Assembly (NCBI GenBank): GCA_916700875.1
Contig: CAKAKS010000072.1
Span: 37,521,614-37,585,613 of the forward strand
Direction: 5' to 3'
Origin: Sebastes aleutianus
Lineage: Eukaryota > Chordata > Actinopteri > Perciformes > Sebastidae
DNA: 64,000 nt
The translations under genes and the position numbers were made by a program. Each line of letters starts with the position of its first letter. Positions within the stretch are counted from its first letter, which is position 1. This document shows positions 43,181 to 56,278 of this stretch, in pieces. Below the pieces are notes generated by a model. The model ran no database searches, had not been told where the DNA came from, and worked only from the letters and a program-made list of their open reading frames with translations.

Positions 43181-45649
43181 TGTACGCGATATTTATAATA
43201 TTTTCACCGCTTTATCTCGCCGTCAGACAGCCCTTTCCTTCTCCTTTCCGACAGGGAACTGAACTGAAAGTTATACAGTATTCATTCTGCAGTGGTGCAC
43301 TGCTATGAGACCATGAATGAGGCAAGTGTCTGTGGTTAGTTCACATGTCTGTAATAACAGCAGGACAGTCAAGTGTCTGTTATCTAAACTGCTAAAGTCA
43401 GCTGAACAAGTGAAGATAAAGTTCTCAGTAGCCTACCAGTTCAGGCTTGGTAGTGAACGACGCACAAACGTGCTAACGGATTCTGTGTTTTTAGTTAGAT
43501 AATATTTGTTTAAAACAGATCGGTGATGCTGTTTTGTCTTCATTGTTCTCCGTGAAGTTTGCTGGAAGTGATGTGATGTAATGTAGCCCCGGTGTGTTTT
43601 ATGTGGAGTGAGCACTGCCCCAGACTGTTTAAAAAAATTGCTTTTTAAATGCTACATTGCTTGTCAGCAACCGGTCATATGGTAACTTAGGAGGAATTTG
43701 GCCCTGTGTGCTCTGATTAATTTGGCATGCAGTTAACACACCAGTCATAATTTTAATGAAAACTCAACTCATGGCATTTGCTCCTGGTGTTCTTCACTAC
43801 TCTAACGGGAGTAACATGCGAACCAGCTTTAAATGGTAAAAGGAAAACATATTTTCTTTTTAAATAAGTGCTGTGTGGTGGATCTAATTCATGCTGGATT
43901 TCGAAAAGTGACTGATAAATATTTAAAGAAGCTTTAAAGTGTTGAATTTGAGAACAGAATTTGGAGTGTTAGCCGGGGTTCAACTCCTGTATCAACAGGT
44001 GTGTCCACATACCTAATGTACTTTTTTAGCTTAACTTTAATATAAGACATTTAAGGTTTTTTTAAAAGAGTGTTTCCTGGAATGATAGAAAGTGTATTAT
44101 CCTCTTCTGTCCTATTTTCTTTTCTGTGACCTTTACTCTGTGAAATAAATAGAAATCTTATCTTGGAATTACAACATACACCATGTGGCAATATCTGTCT
44201 ACTGAGAATTGAGTGTGTATTGTGCGTGTGTGTTATTGAGACAAAGTCCAGAGTGAATGTGCGTGCAGGGTCAGGCTTTGATTAGTTGTACAACAGCAAA
44301 CACGTGGTGGGAAACGGTCTGCTGCTCTTTACAGACAATTTAGCTCTGTGTTGGCCTGCTAACGCTGCGTAGAGCACATTTAGCTAAATGTCAAACTGTT
44401 TACACCATGTGATATACATGACCGTGTGCGTGACGCAGGCCCACATGAATGCAAGTCTTTACAAACGTCCCAGAATGCATCCCTGTGGAGCGCCAGAGCA
44501 CAAAACCAGCCGTTTTTTTTATCCCTGCAAGCCAAAAACGTAGATTTCTGCCCCCCTGAGAGGAGGATGCACCGGATTAACATCCAGATGAGGAGGCGCG
44601 TGTTGCTGCCGGGGACGGGGAAGAGATCCCCCATCTGACTGGCAGTCAGCTGATAGCAGGCGGATAAATGCAGGCAGTGTGGAGGCAGGGAAAATCAGGT
44701 CACCGCTGCTCTGAAACAAGGACACACATTTTATTTCCTCCCTGCTGCTGCTCCAAAGAGGGGAGGGAAAACGACTGGAAAACAGGATTTATAGTCTGGG
44801 TTATTTTCATTGGAGTCATGAGGTTTCCAGACTGCTGTTCTTCCTCGGCGTGCTCCAGCAGTATGTCACCTCGCTGACATAAAAGTCCACAAACCCATGG
44901 GGACTTTTAGAGGACTCTAAACCACTGCAGCATGCTGGAGGGAAACACCTCCGCTTTAAAAGTCTCACCTTTCCATTTAGTTTTTTTGGCGAACTCTTAA
45001 TGAGGGCATGTCATTAGTCAACACGTCTTTGTGCCCAGTTTCCGACAGCAGAAATCAGCAGGACGTACGTCAGTGTCAGCACCAACTGCTGCAGCGTGTG
45101 GTGTAGGAGTGCAGGGAAAAGTGACAGATTTTTTGGGGCTTCAAAGGAAGAACAGATGCTTAAAGTCACACAGGCTTCTCCTGAATTTAATGCATTTACA
45201 GGCACATAACTAACCTAATTTGTAATATGTAAAGTGGTATCTCTGTTGGATTTCTCCTGGAGAAATGTAAATGTTCAGTCCAAGTTCAATAACATCAGAT
45301 TTGGTACTGTATAACAAACAATAAGGAAGTTGGTAGAGGAGAAATCTGATTCCTGACCAGCTGCATGTACAGTAAACGCGGGTTTTTACTGTTTAGGTAA
45401 ACACGTTCTCTGATTTCCTGCCTTATAACCTGCTTGTGTGTCAACCTTCATAATGTTAAATTGGCAGGAATAAAAATACATATAAAAAATATTTTAAAAA
45501 ACGGCAGGCCCTAGCTAGCTGTCACGGCAGTTTGAGGAGCTTCTAAACCCCGAAAACGTTGGAGCAAATGTTCGATTCGCCATCTAATATTGTAAAACTG
45601 TAAACATTCAAAACATACACGGTTGATTTCTCGCCTCGAAAAACTTTTG
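43181..45649. other. Mostly unique intergenic sequence
   Basis: No gene found. The part at about 44400-44900 is GC-balanced and free of recognisable repeats. Open frames on both strands there overlap and lack domains. Confidence 0.4.
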
Positions 45650-45755
45650 GCATACTGTAGATTTTGCTTTTGTTTGCATACTGCATACTACATGCTATAT
45701 TTTGGCCAAATCAGTACATTCTACTAGTATAATATGCGGTTTCAGATACAGCCAA
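45650..45755 (+). repeat. Dispersed repeat (family C), copy 2
   Basis: Same order of words as at 7660-7765: CATACTGTAGATTTTGCTTT, then TTTTGGCCAAATCAGTAC, then CTACTAGTATAATATGC. Confidence 0.65.
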
Positions 45756-45759
45756 GGTT

Positions 45760-46055
45760 TAAAGCACACAAGGAACACACAAGGAATAAAGATGACTGGG
45801 AAAGCAGACGAACTGGCAACAGACAAGAGGCAGCACGAGGACTAAATACACAAGGGAGGAGGGGTAATCAGGACCAGGTGAAACTAATTAGGGCGGGGCA
45901 GGTAATCACAAACACGAGAAACGCACAGGGGGGAAGTGAAGGATCTGAAATGAGAGACAACGGTGAGAAATAAAATAAAACGGGAAATACTAACAAAAAC
46001 TGGAAAAATAATGAAAACGTGACCTCGATCAGGAGACTGGGATGTAACAGCTGCA
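45760..46055. repeat. Possible LTR-retrotransposon non-coding remnant
   Basis: Purine-rich text with ACACAAGGGAGGAGGGGTAA and CAGGTGAAACTAATTAG words. It resembles the non-coding region next to the LTR in fish Gypsy-type elements. No LTR pair or pol sequence is present, so this is tentative. Confidence 0.3.
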
Positions 46056-46334
46056 AGTGATGCGCAATTCACGGTGTTATCAGCGGCCGCAATCCATTCT
46101 CTGTGAATTCACCCCTCAATGTAAAGATGTTGCATTTTGTCAATTTGGCTTTTTGAAAATTTGCTGCGAGTTGATTTAAACGGGGGAACAGAAGCCACAG
46201 CTGGAGCCGCCTGATTGGCTGGTCAGGCTGCTGATCCCGCCCATCATCACACCTGGTCAGAATACACACAGATGAGATATTCATCTTCATCATCCAATCC
46301 ATGTTTCGTTCCTCTGGAGGATTGAAGGAGGCCT

Positions 46335-46371
46335 TTCTTCTTCTTCTTCTTCTTCTTCTTCTTCTTCTTCT
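46335..46371. repeat. (CTT)12 microsatellite
   Basis: Uninterrupted CTT triplets. A perfect MEF2-type site CTATTTTTAG follows at 46417-46426. Confidence 0.96.
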
Positions 46372-47070
46372 GCATGATTAATGTCGTCCTGCGCCACCAC
46401 CACGCCCCACCGCTGTCTATTTTTAGACACCCATGTCAGGGAGTGCCAGCATCCTTTGTCACATGATGGATGAAATCATCTCAAAATCCTCCTCCTCCTC
46501 CCTCCATCCCCTCACACACACTCTCTCATCCCTTCCTCTTCCTCCCCCGCTGGGCTCTGATATCACCATGAACTGGGGCACAGAAAGCCTCTTTTTCATC
46601 AGGGAGGAAAAAACATGAAACTGCCTAAGCTGCCTCACAGTGTTTTTTATAATTTCTCAAATCCCCAAACTGGATTTTGAGTGATGAAGAGGAGGAGGAG
46701 GAGGAGGAAGAGGAGGGAGAGGATGCTGAGAGTGAGAGCAGTTTTCAAAACAATGAGAAAGAATCTGACTTCCTGTTTGTTTCAGAGATCTGTGATGACA
46801 AAGGATGACAGAGCGGGAAGTGAAGAAGGTGTTACTGTGAGTCTGTTCCACTCTCACTTGTCCCCCGCAAAACAAGGGAAGGGAGGAACCAAAATTATTC
46901 TTAGGCAAAGGGGACAGGAAAAAGTAACCTAAATAAAACAATAAAGTGCTATAAATGATAATGGAATAATTAATAATAACACGTAATACTGTATGTCCAA
47001 CAATGTGGAATTATTCATACTGAAATATACAGTATATCTTACTGTAACAACATTAATTAGTATGGTAAAA
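46372..47070. other. Intergenic, no gene recognised
   Basis: Contains a (GGA)n run near 46690-46720. No domain-bearing frame. Confidence 0.4.
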
Positions 47071-47919
47071 TTAAAGGGTAATTTCAGTATTTTTCAACCT
47101 GGACCCTATTTTCATGTTTTTGTGTCTAACTGACTAATAGGAACAACAATTTCTGAAATTGTTCCAGTATTGAGGGAGAGTGCTGTAGAAGGCAGCCGGT
47201 AAACGAGCTGCAATAGGTTGCTATTGGGGCAAGCTGGCACCAGCATTTACGTTCACTAAAATTGCTTGTTTTTGCCATGACAGGCTCTGATTTTTATTAT
47301 AAGTGTCTAACAACATTATAGAAAGAGTCTCGCTCAAGGAGAAGTCTCTTTCTGAAATCTGGGGAGGTGACGTGTTGCCGGAAGACAACGATGGAATAGT
47401 GGAATACATCCATGGTGGAAACGCAAGAGTTTGTTGTGTTGGAGTACAGAAACGTAGCTTAGTGTTATATAAAAGATTTTCAATTTCATGGCTGAATATT
47501 TAGATGCTTTCTACAATGTGCATGAGGTCTTTGAATTCGATGGCCGCCATATTTATTTGAGCCAGAGTACACGGATATTCAGATTTCACACGAGACTTCT
47601 CCTTAAGCGGGACTTGAACACAATAACAAAACCGGATCAAGAGAAAGGTAAGAAAATCATTTTATTTTTCTGTAGGGTCCTTTTCATAATGTTTTCAGAC
47701 ACTTATAATAACAATCTGAGCCTGTCGGTGGCAAAAACAAGCACTTTTAGTGGACGTAACGTCACATTGACGCTGCTCACTTGACCTCGCAGCTCGTTTT
47801 GCGGCTGCTGGTTACAACGTTCTCCCTCAATATTGGACCAGTTTCAGGACTCGTTGCCCCCATTAGTCACTTAAGAAGAAGAAAATAGGGGGTTGAAAAA
47901 TACTGAAATTACCCTTTAA
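47071..47919 (+). mobile_element. Kolobok-like element with perfect TIRs and TTAA sites
   Basis: TTAA borders both ends (47071-47074, 47916-47919). Immediately inside are perfect 25-base inverted repeats beginning AGGGTAATTTCAGTATTTTT (47075-47099 and 47891-47915). TTAA targets with AGGG termini fit the Kolobok type. The interior has a broken protein-coding relic at 47488-47576 followed by a donor-like AAAGGTAAGAAA. No transposase core is present. Confidence 0.85.
47488..47576 (+). pseudogene. Transposon-borne protein N-terminus relic
   Basis: Starts MAEYLDAFYNVHEVFEFDGR. A one-base frame change then leads into YLFEPEYTD (47550-47576). This N-terminal pattern resembles fish proteins annotated as P2X7-intracellular-domain-like, which are often tied to mobile elements. 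That match is from memory and uncertain. The frame is broken and short. Confidence 0.45.
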
Positions 47920-48839
47920 GTGATTAAAATAACCCAAAAATGTCATGTGTACAGTAACTAAGGTTACAAGAGGCTTAAAAGCTCAGTAGAGCTGCAGAGA
48001 TGATGATAATTCGTGGTTTCATCACTTCAAGTGACTTCTTTCACATCACAAATTTGATCAATTATTTATAAAATAAAAATATTGATTAGTGGATCTTTAA
48101 CTTCAGCTACTTGCTGACTGAAGTCTGGTGAGAATACAGCAGCTGATGACCTGCTGACCTTTAACCCTGTAACCTCCACCAGCACTTCCCCGTGTCACTG
48201 AGGGCGTCATCACTTTGCAGACCTTCACTTTATCTGAGTGTGTGTGTGAGTGTGTGTGTGTAACTCACACTGTTACAAAGCCCTGTATGAGTGTGTTATG
48301 TAAGTCACACACACACATAAACACTTTTGTATTGTATATGCATCTCTATACTGACAGTTTGATGAAACTGTTTGTAGCTGCTGCGTATAAACAACCTCTC
48401 TCTCTCTCGATGTGCTTCTCTTCTGCCTCGTCATCAGCGTTTCATCTGGCGGCGTGGCGGAAGTGCAGACATGTGTTTCTAATCCCGCCGCAGGTCAGAG
48501 CCAATCAGTCAGCCCGGCTCTGATCATTTCAAAGGCTCTGACATAGTAAACACACACACACACACACACAGTAAGATGAAGCGAGTGTTTACCCTGCAGC
48601 TTGTTTCACTTCATGTCTCTTCAGTGGGGAGGGTGGAGCTGCGTCGTGTCAGTCAGACATCAAAGAGCGGCTGCTGCTTGGTTTTTCGACCTCAACCACC
48701 TTTTGTTTCTGACGTGGACCGCCGGATTGGCTGCTGGGCTGATGGCCTTTGACGCCGTACTTCCTGCCTACTTTGAGCGCCGCAGTCTATTTCAGAGATT
48801 TATTTTGATTGAAAGATGTGAAACTCTGTTATTATATGC
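47920..48839. other. Intergenic with short GT/CA runs
   Basis: Small GT and CA runs near 48239-48260 and 48550-48570. No gene. Confidence 0.4.
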
Positions 48840-49135
48840 TTTATTATTACACGGCTTTGTTGAATACTCGATTCTGATTGGTCAATCACGGCGTTCTACG
48901 GTCTCTTATTTCTTTATAGCAGACCGTTGCTATGTATAACAGACCGTTGCTATGTATAGCAGACCATTGCTATGAGCGCAGTTCTGATGTCGGGCTCTGG
49001 CGGACCATTTTTGTGTCAAATTATTGATTTCTTTAGTAAGTAGCCGTGTAATATGTGGGATAATGTACAGCGAGATGGTCATTGTTGTGAAATAAGGGGT
49101 TTATTTCACAACATGGACCTGATAGCTGTACATTA
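48840..49135 (+). mobile_element. Fold-back repeat (family B), copy 2
   Basis: Matches 1590-1930 through GATTCTGATTGGTCAATCACGG and three CAGACCGTTGCTATG-type words. Its terminal hairpin is shorter (49063-49131). Confidence 0.7.
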
Positions 49136-51379
49136 TCCCTATATTATTATATTGTTTTGCTTTTGTTATACTGTATAACTAACACTTGTTAGTAGTATGT
49201 GGTGAGCAACGATTTGGCCAAAACAGCCATCGCACACTAACAGATTCCATTCATGAACAACAAGAGTCCAGACAAAAAAGAAACGATCAAACGTGACTTT
49301 AGTGTAAACAAACATGGCGAACGGCAGGCAGGAAGAATTAGTGATGTTAGTTTTTGCACTACTTTGTACTGAAAATTCATGAAGAAAAAAGTAAAATAAT
49401 GGATGAAGTCATTGTTAAATAAACACTCGCGTTGTTGCCATAAATCAACAAATTGGTCCTCCATTTGTGAGAATCCATCTTACTACTTTATGACGATTGT
49501 CGGAGGGGGGAATCGGGTTGATTCTCATGTAGTGTGTACCTGGCATAAAGTGAACTTAAGCAAAGTGAAATCAAATAGTGTAGTGTTTTCTATGTACTTG
49601 TATCTCCATTAAAATAATATTTTAACCTCAGTGGGACCTCATTAGATAAACGTTAAAAAGTTCTGAGATGATAAAAAAAAAGACAAACAATTATTACAGA
49701 TGTCTGATTCAACTTTGACCTTCTGTACTTATTATAAGTGATAAAACGAATGATCAAAACTACAACAATAACAACCAGGTTGTAAAGAAAACAACACCTT
49801 TTGTTGTTTTGTTGCAGTTTGTATGTGTCAACAGAAGAAGCTCGCGGGTGTTAAAGCAAAGACAGCAGCTCATAAAGGAGAGAAGAAGAGTTTGTGATGG
49901 ACAGGCGTGGTCTGATATTCCTGCTGTTATGAAACCGCCGCCTGCGAACAAAACTTCCACTGAATTTCCTCCATTTCACAGATCAAAGGCTCTTCCCTGT
50001 TTTTCTGCTGCTGCAGGCTGTGAAATATGACTGTATTTCCCCTCCCACTCTCCATCCATGCATACCAATCTGACAGCTCCTACTATTAACCACGGTGCGT
50101 GTGAGTGGGCGTGTGCATGTGTGATTGTGTGTTGTACAGCCTCTGGCTGTATATATCTTCCAGTTCTCGGCTCGGAGGGTTGTATTTCTAAACTTCGGTT
50201 GCTCTTCCTGTCTCGTGTTGCGTAAGAGCTGCAGCCCACACAGCCGAGCTGAGAGCCCAGAAAACGAGCCCTGCGGCCCCCAGAGAGCCGGGAGCCCAAA
50301 GGCATCAGGAGGGAGGGGACGGACCTTTATCACACTTAAAGGAGTAATCCGCAAAAAAATTTTTTTCTCATTTCACCTGCTTTAGTTTCACTGCACTGCA
50401 CTCTCCCACTGTAGGCCAATTACCAACTTTTTATGTACAGCGAGCCGGTCATTGTTGTGAAAGAAAGCACAACAGGGCGATGCTGCACCATTGTTTATAA
50501 TTGATTAATAAAAGCTTTGATAAGTTTCCTCTGCTGTCCTTTTAACACTTAAAACTGTCAAATCACATCCTTTTCCCCTGCAGTTTGGTTCGCCGTTGGG
50601 TGAAACGAGATGCGAGTGGTTCTTGCTGTTTCCCAGCAGGATGAGCCGTGCAGCTTCCACCTGATCCTGTCCTTTCATTCCCTCCTTCATTGAGTCGTCC
50701 CACAGGCGGAGCAGGATTTCCACCGCGACCCTGACAGCTTCACATGCTCTCATCCTTTTCCCAAGCTAAAAAAAAGACCCAACCCTACTCTAATAACAGC
50801 CTGTGCATGGTAACTGGAATCCCCACAGGAGCAGGCAGAGGCAGAGATTTCTCTCCCTCTGTCATTGTTAGCTGTGAACATCTGGTTCCCAGCCATGATT
50901 CATGGAGGAGCGTTTCCCTCCTCCTCCTCTTCCTCCTCCTCCGTGGCCGGGGTTGGAGATGGGATTTGTGGGAAGGGGAAAAAAACTCTTCGGTGTCAGT
51001 CACAGCCTCATGGAAAGTTATCCAGCAGGCCAGGGGTAGGATATGTTTAGATGGTGGCGGTGGTGGTTGAGGGGGATGAGGAAGGGAAGGAGGGGGAGTG
51101 CATATTTGTGAGAGGGGATGTTTGAGTCCGGGCGCTTTGCCAAGAGAGAGAGGTGAGAGCAGGAGGGAGGATGAGGAGGAGGAGGGATAACATAACATCT
51201 TACTTTAGGATGATTTTTTCTTATTAAAGATTCATATTTCCATCAAGCAACAGTTGCATTAGATTCCTTATTGGAAGGTAACTAGTTTAGATCTTTCTTT
51301 GAAAGATGTTGAATCTTTTTTTTTTGCTCAAGCTTACAAGAAACAAGCCTGGTCACTGTGCTTTATTTTAAAGATGCAT
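49136..51379. other. Mostly unique intergenic sequence
   Basis: A fragment of family B (TGTACAGCGAGCCGGTCATT) is at 50436-50455. A TTAAAGGAGTAATCCGC Kolobok-like start is at 50337. A (TCC)n run is near 50918-50942. Overlapping frames at 49976-50385 and 50744-51198 have no domain. Confidence 0.4.
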
Positions 51380-51640
51380 TAATCTTTATTTTTATATCAA
51401 CAATAAATCAAAGGATGATATGTAATGTAGAGGGTGTTGTGAAAAACTCAGAGAATTGTCAGCATCTCTGCAGCTCTCTGGAGCTTTTTAGCCTCTTTTA
51501 GCTCCTAGTTTTGATTTTGCAGCACATTTTCTGTCTAGTTCAGTCTTGCAGCTGTTTTCTGATAAACCCTCTATACACTTCCTGCTCAGCACCAAACAGC
51601 AGACATACAAAGTTACGCCTCGCTTCTACTATACGTCATA
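51380..51640 (+). repeat. Dispersed repeat (family H), uninterrupted copy
   Basis: Contains CTCTGGAGCTTTTTAGCCTC, GCTCCTAGTTTTGATTTTGC and CATTTTCTGTCTAG. The same order of words flanks the insertion at 62208-62762, so this copy is the empty-site counterpart. Confidence 0.65.
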
Positions 51641-53779
51641 TTCCAATTTTAGCAAAAACCTTCTTTTTTTAAGCTTGAGCACAAAATAGAGTTATTTGTC
51701 AAAAAAGGCAAACTGTGTGGCTAATCAACATTGTCAAGAAATGACTCAAATCAATTTGAAATATCATAGAAATGCCAAAATACACTGGAGGGGGGCTTTA
51801 AGAATTCACGTTTTTGATAAACAAATGGTGAGCCGTGTTGTCAAGGATTGTAACTGAAGGTGTATTTTTTAAATATGTTTTGATTAAATACAATCATTGA
51901 ACAAAACAACTTAATATGCAGAGACAATAACGGTATCTGTTACTGCAAAATGTTAGTGTGAAAAAACAAAGGCAGAGATAATGTTGACTTTGATTATTAT
52001 CTGCAGCAAGTTTCAAGTCTTTAGGTTGATTTTCATGGAAATAAATTGAAACCAATGTCCTCCTGAAATGAAGCATTCATCAGTCCACCAACACCTGATG
52101 ATGCTCGTGTGTTTTCGCTTCCTGTGTATCCTCAAAGAGCCAGGGCATGCAGACTGAGGGAGCTTTTTCCTCCTGCAGAGAAAACCCAAAGTGAGGAAGC
52201 GTCTACGAAGAGAAAAGCCAAGCTTCCACTGTGGTCGACCTACTTTCACCGAGAGCCAACCTCCATCGAGGGGAAAAATGGCAAAAAAAAATATGGAAAC
52301 CAATCCTCAAACGCTGCACTCAGAGTCTGGGTTCAGAAAAACTAGAAATGGGATTTAAATTGCTCTAAATATGGATGTTTGGGAGCTCTGAAGTCTTTTT
52401 GAGGTTGTGTTTGTGCATATTTTACCAAACACTGTGAGATGCTTTTGATTCCACTTCAGTTTTTAACTCACCACTTACACTGAAAACATACCGCCACAGT
52501 CAGAGGAAAACACTGAATCCTCAGAAACTTTTGAGAAAATAGACAAAAATATTTCGCCTCCAGAATTATACTTTTCAAGTTGGAACTAAAGATTCACAGT
52601 GGTGTCACTTGAGGCCTGCTTGACCTCTGGCCACACCCACCAGTGATGTCACAGTGTCCTGGAGTACACCTGTACATCACTGCAGTAAGATGAGAAGTTA
52701 AACCACTAGAGAGAAGATTTCCAAGTGTTGTTAAGTTGACCTTTAAAGGACAAAAGCAATCTTTACTTTTCTGGGCACCAGGAAGATTAGCGACCACTTT
52801 GTCAATGAGGATACAAATAAAGAATAAAGTTCTTCTTTATTTAAACAACAATCTAAGGCTTTATCAAATGTCTTTTTTTTACATTCAAAGCTTCGTTTGA
52901 GGTATTCCAATGAAGCTTCAAAAGTCGGTCATTGGGCTTACAAGACTTACGGGTAAGTCTAACATGCTTATGGGGTCTCTCAGATACTGCAATTTTCATT
53001 ACACCTAATAATAGTTCCAGCTCTAACTCCCCTAAACCTAAATCCAGAAATGTCATTGTTATATTTCTGTTTGTTTTGGTTGGTTGAATGTTGGACGGAG
53101 CCAGGCTAGCTGTTTCCCCCCGCTTCCAGTCGTTATGCTAAGCTAGGCTAACCATTCTTCACTCCAGCTCTTTACTAAAACAAGATAGTGGTATCGATCT
53201 TCTAATCTGATCTAAGAAAACCAATTAGCACATTTCCCCAGATGTCAAAATGTATTTTTGTAGGATCAGGACTCTGAGGACCTGAATGTTCACATGAGGA
53301 GCTGTCAGGACATGTTGGTGTGACGGTCCGTCCTCAAACCAAAAGGGGGTAAAAATAGATTCACTAGACACACTCTCTCTCACTTACCCTGCTCCCTGAG
53401 AGGGCAGAGGGGGTTGCTGGGTAGACTTGCTGGCTATACTTATCCAAAGGCCCAGTGGGAGTTTATATGTATAGATATATACAGTATACACACACACACA
53501 CATGTAGATAAAGCCACCCATCATCTCCAACACCTGGCGGTGTAAACCCCCTCCTATAACTGTGTGTGTCTTTTTCTGGACACATCAAGTTATATTTAAA
53601 ACAAACATCTGAACCCTGACCCAGTGAAACCTAAAACCCCTTTTACCCTTTACACACACACACACACAGACAAACACACACACACACACACCTGACTTAA
53701 GACATTTCTTAGCCCCTAATCAGAATCTAATTATGACCTCAACCCTTAAAGTCTTAACCATCAAATAGAGACGACTGCA
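51641..53779. other. Intergenic with small CA runs
   Basis: No gene recognised. CA runs are near 53488-53502 and 53650-53691. A frame near 52109-52345 has basic residues but no identifiable domain. Confidence 0.4.
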
Positions 53780-55140
53780 TGAAATGTTTTCTTCCAAAAA
53801 TGTCCTGCCCTCCACTCACTTTCCGAAACTCCTGTCACTAATAAAAATGTTGTTACTTTCCAAAATATCTCTCATTTTCCATAAATGTCTTCACCTTCCA
53901 AATTGCTCATGCTTTTGAAATATATCCTGACTTTCAAGAAATATCCTCAATTTTCAAAACTGCCTTAATTTTCAGACATTGTCCCCGCAAACCAAAAATG
54001 TCACTTTTGGAATAAGGTCCTCACTCTTCCAAAATTCCTTTACTTTCCAAAGTTTCCAGACTTGTCAAAATATTTCCTGACTGGCCAATAATGTCCTCAC
54101 TTTCTAAAAATGTTCAAACTTGTCAAAACTTGCCACAGTCATCAAAGATGTCCCCACTTTCCCAAATGTTTTTGCTTTATAAAAATGTCCTTGCTTGTCA
54201 AAACGTCCTGTCAATTTCTAAAAATCTTCCCACTTACCCAAAGATATTGCTACCTTGCATGGCAGCTGGATTCTCGCGATGTCACGAGATCACGCGAGAA
54301 TCAGATGATCACATATCACACAAAAATCCATCTTGTCAGGCTTCAAGTAATGCGTTTGTGTCCGGCATACCAGTGCACAGATCAATCAGCAGTTGTGATG
54401 AGCTACTGGTAGCTATGGCGTGGTTTAGGTGTGTTTGACGTGATTGTTCTAAACAACAAACAACAATGGCAGATGCTGCAATAGTATCAGTTATATCAGA
54501 ACAGGAGAGTATTTCTTCATTGAAAGAATAGCAAAGAACAGCACTGAAGGCTTTTCCCGATGGAAAGATGTTTTCGCACTTCTCCTGACTGGCTTCGGCG
54601 AGAGTTTGATTGACAGATAGTTCATCCAATCACCTGCCAAGTATTTGCCTTCCCTTTCCCAAACAGTTTCTAATGACAATTTCTCAGATGGTTCTGTGTA
54701 ACAAACCATCTGGCAGGTCAGGATACCAAAAATATGTCCACTCTCCAAAAATGTCCTCAAGTGTAAGAAATGTCCCTCTTGCCTCAAAAGTTCTCCCTTT
54801 CTCTTTCTTTCATGTCCATATTTCTTTTATAAAAGAATAAAGGTCCCCACCTGCCAAAAATATGCTCGCATTTAAAATGTCCTCAGTTCCCAAAAATATC
54901 CACACTTTCAAAGAAAGGACCAATTGCCAAAATATCCTTAATTTTCAAAACTGTCCACACGTGTCCTTACTTTCCAAAAGGCTTACACACATGCCAGAAA
55001 TGTTCTCACTTTCACAAAATGTCCAAAAATAAATCGCACTTTTCGAAAAAAGCACCAATTGCCAAAAATGTCTTTTCATTTTTTTCAAAACATCTTCACC
55101 TGCCAAATATGCCCTCGCTGTTCAAAAACGTCAAATGTTG
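53780..55140 (+). repeat. Degenerate minisatellite with a ~20-base period, interrupted
   Basis: Dozens of diverged units of the type AATGTCCTCACTTTCCAAAA, with spacings near 18-24 bases, run through both flanks of the insertion at 54250-54715. No two units seem identical, so the array is old. It has no reading frame. Confidence 0.8.
54250..54715 (+). mobile_element. Nonautonomous transposon with RecQ-like relic, copy 2, inside the minisatellite
   Basis: Starts GCATGGCAGCTGGATTCTCG and ends CCATCTGGCAGGTCAGGA. The element may be flanked by TACC. The relic starts at the ATG at 54465 (MADAAIVSVISEQESISSLK). It is broken by a stop after LKE and by frame changes before GFGESLI. The corresponding frame at 3918-3643 is open but has its own Walker A changes. 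Confidence 0.65.
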
Positions 55141-56148
55141 TCGACCAATTTGTCAATGTCTCTAATCAACTGATTTTAATTGTGAAACTGGTCTCTAAAC
55201 TGGTGACGCAAAAAAATCCAGTTTCAGGTTTTGGCCGTCCACGAAGGCGGTACTACGGCGTCCACACTGAAGGTTAACAAAATAAAAGTCCCAAGATATA
55301 AAACATTATCATTAGCTCGTTTGAACATGAGAAATTTATAAAGAAAAATATGTGAAATAAACTTTCATCCTGTTCGGATTTCTTTGCTGCTGAATTCTTT
55401 TTAAAAGTCATTTTAAATGTTGCGTTCTCTAAAGTTCCTCGAGTAAACAGAGCCTGTTTACTTGTTTTGCGCTCTGCCCTACTTTTATATCATAGAGGAG
55501 AAGCTGATTTATTTTCTTCTTTTCAGAATCAGGCCTGTGTCAAACGCTCTCAGCCTAATTTTGTCCTCATTTTTTTTAAGCTTGCCTGCTAAAAAAGTAA
55601 ACACATATCAATGAATAAATAAATATAGATGCACAATGCAAACATGAAAGGCTCGAACCAAAATAAGCTACGGGGGAAATTACACTGACGGTTAACAGCA
55701 GAAAAGGAGGCCTCTGGTGTGTTGAATGTGGTCGACATCAGAACTTTACACCTTTGACCTTTGGGCTCCTGTGATGCTCCAGCTGCTCTCTTATGAAGAC
55801 CATCAGCTGACGTTCCTAAAAGGACGCTGCAGTCCTCATTTAAATATCTTTGTGGATCTTTCTGCCAAACAGTCATAGAGGAGCTACGATCTGCTGCTTC
55901 ATCTCACACCAGATCAACTCTATGTCTTATTACATTTTTTTTCAGTTTTCTACTATTTTTTTCTTAAACTTTTCTTTGTCATTATTATTTCAGGATGCAT
56001 ATTTCTCATATTCATCCTTTGATACTTGATCTCATTACTTATCCGCTGCCTTCTGCATTAGATAGGAAGAGTTCCACACTACTGGTATCCTTTTGTTAAT
56101 GCACTGTGTTTGGCAGTTATGCATTGTGTTGAACTATTGGATGGATGT
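55141..56148. other. Mostly unique intergenic sequence
   Basis: No gene. The part at 55360-55900 is free of recognised repeats. Confidence 0.4.
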
Positions 56149-56278
56149 CATTTTCTCATAGACTTCTATATTATCAGACTTATTTTTGCAACCAGAGGAG
56201 TCGCCCCCTGCTGGCTATTATAAGTTATAACTAGTATAAGGCACTGGCTTCACTTTTCAGAATCAGAGGTTGCCGCCT
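56149..56278 (+). mobile_element. Family A transposon fragment
   Basis: Shares TTTTTGCAACCAGAGGAGTC and GGCTTCACTTTTCAGA with 137-220. Both termini are missing. Confidence 0.65.

Noticed and set aside
52013..52345. Overlapping + and - frames of 78 and 96 codons with basic residues
   Set aside because: No domain or homology I can recognise, and no splice signals that would make an exon.
53780..54250. Possible CRISPR-like array of short repeats
   Set aside because: Units are diverged, have no constant spacer/repeat division, and the DNA is vertebrate. It is a degenerate minisatellite.
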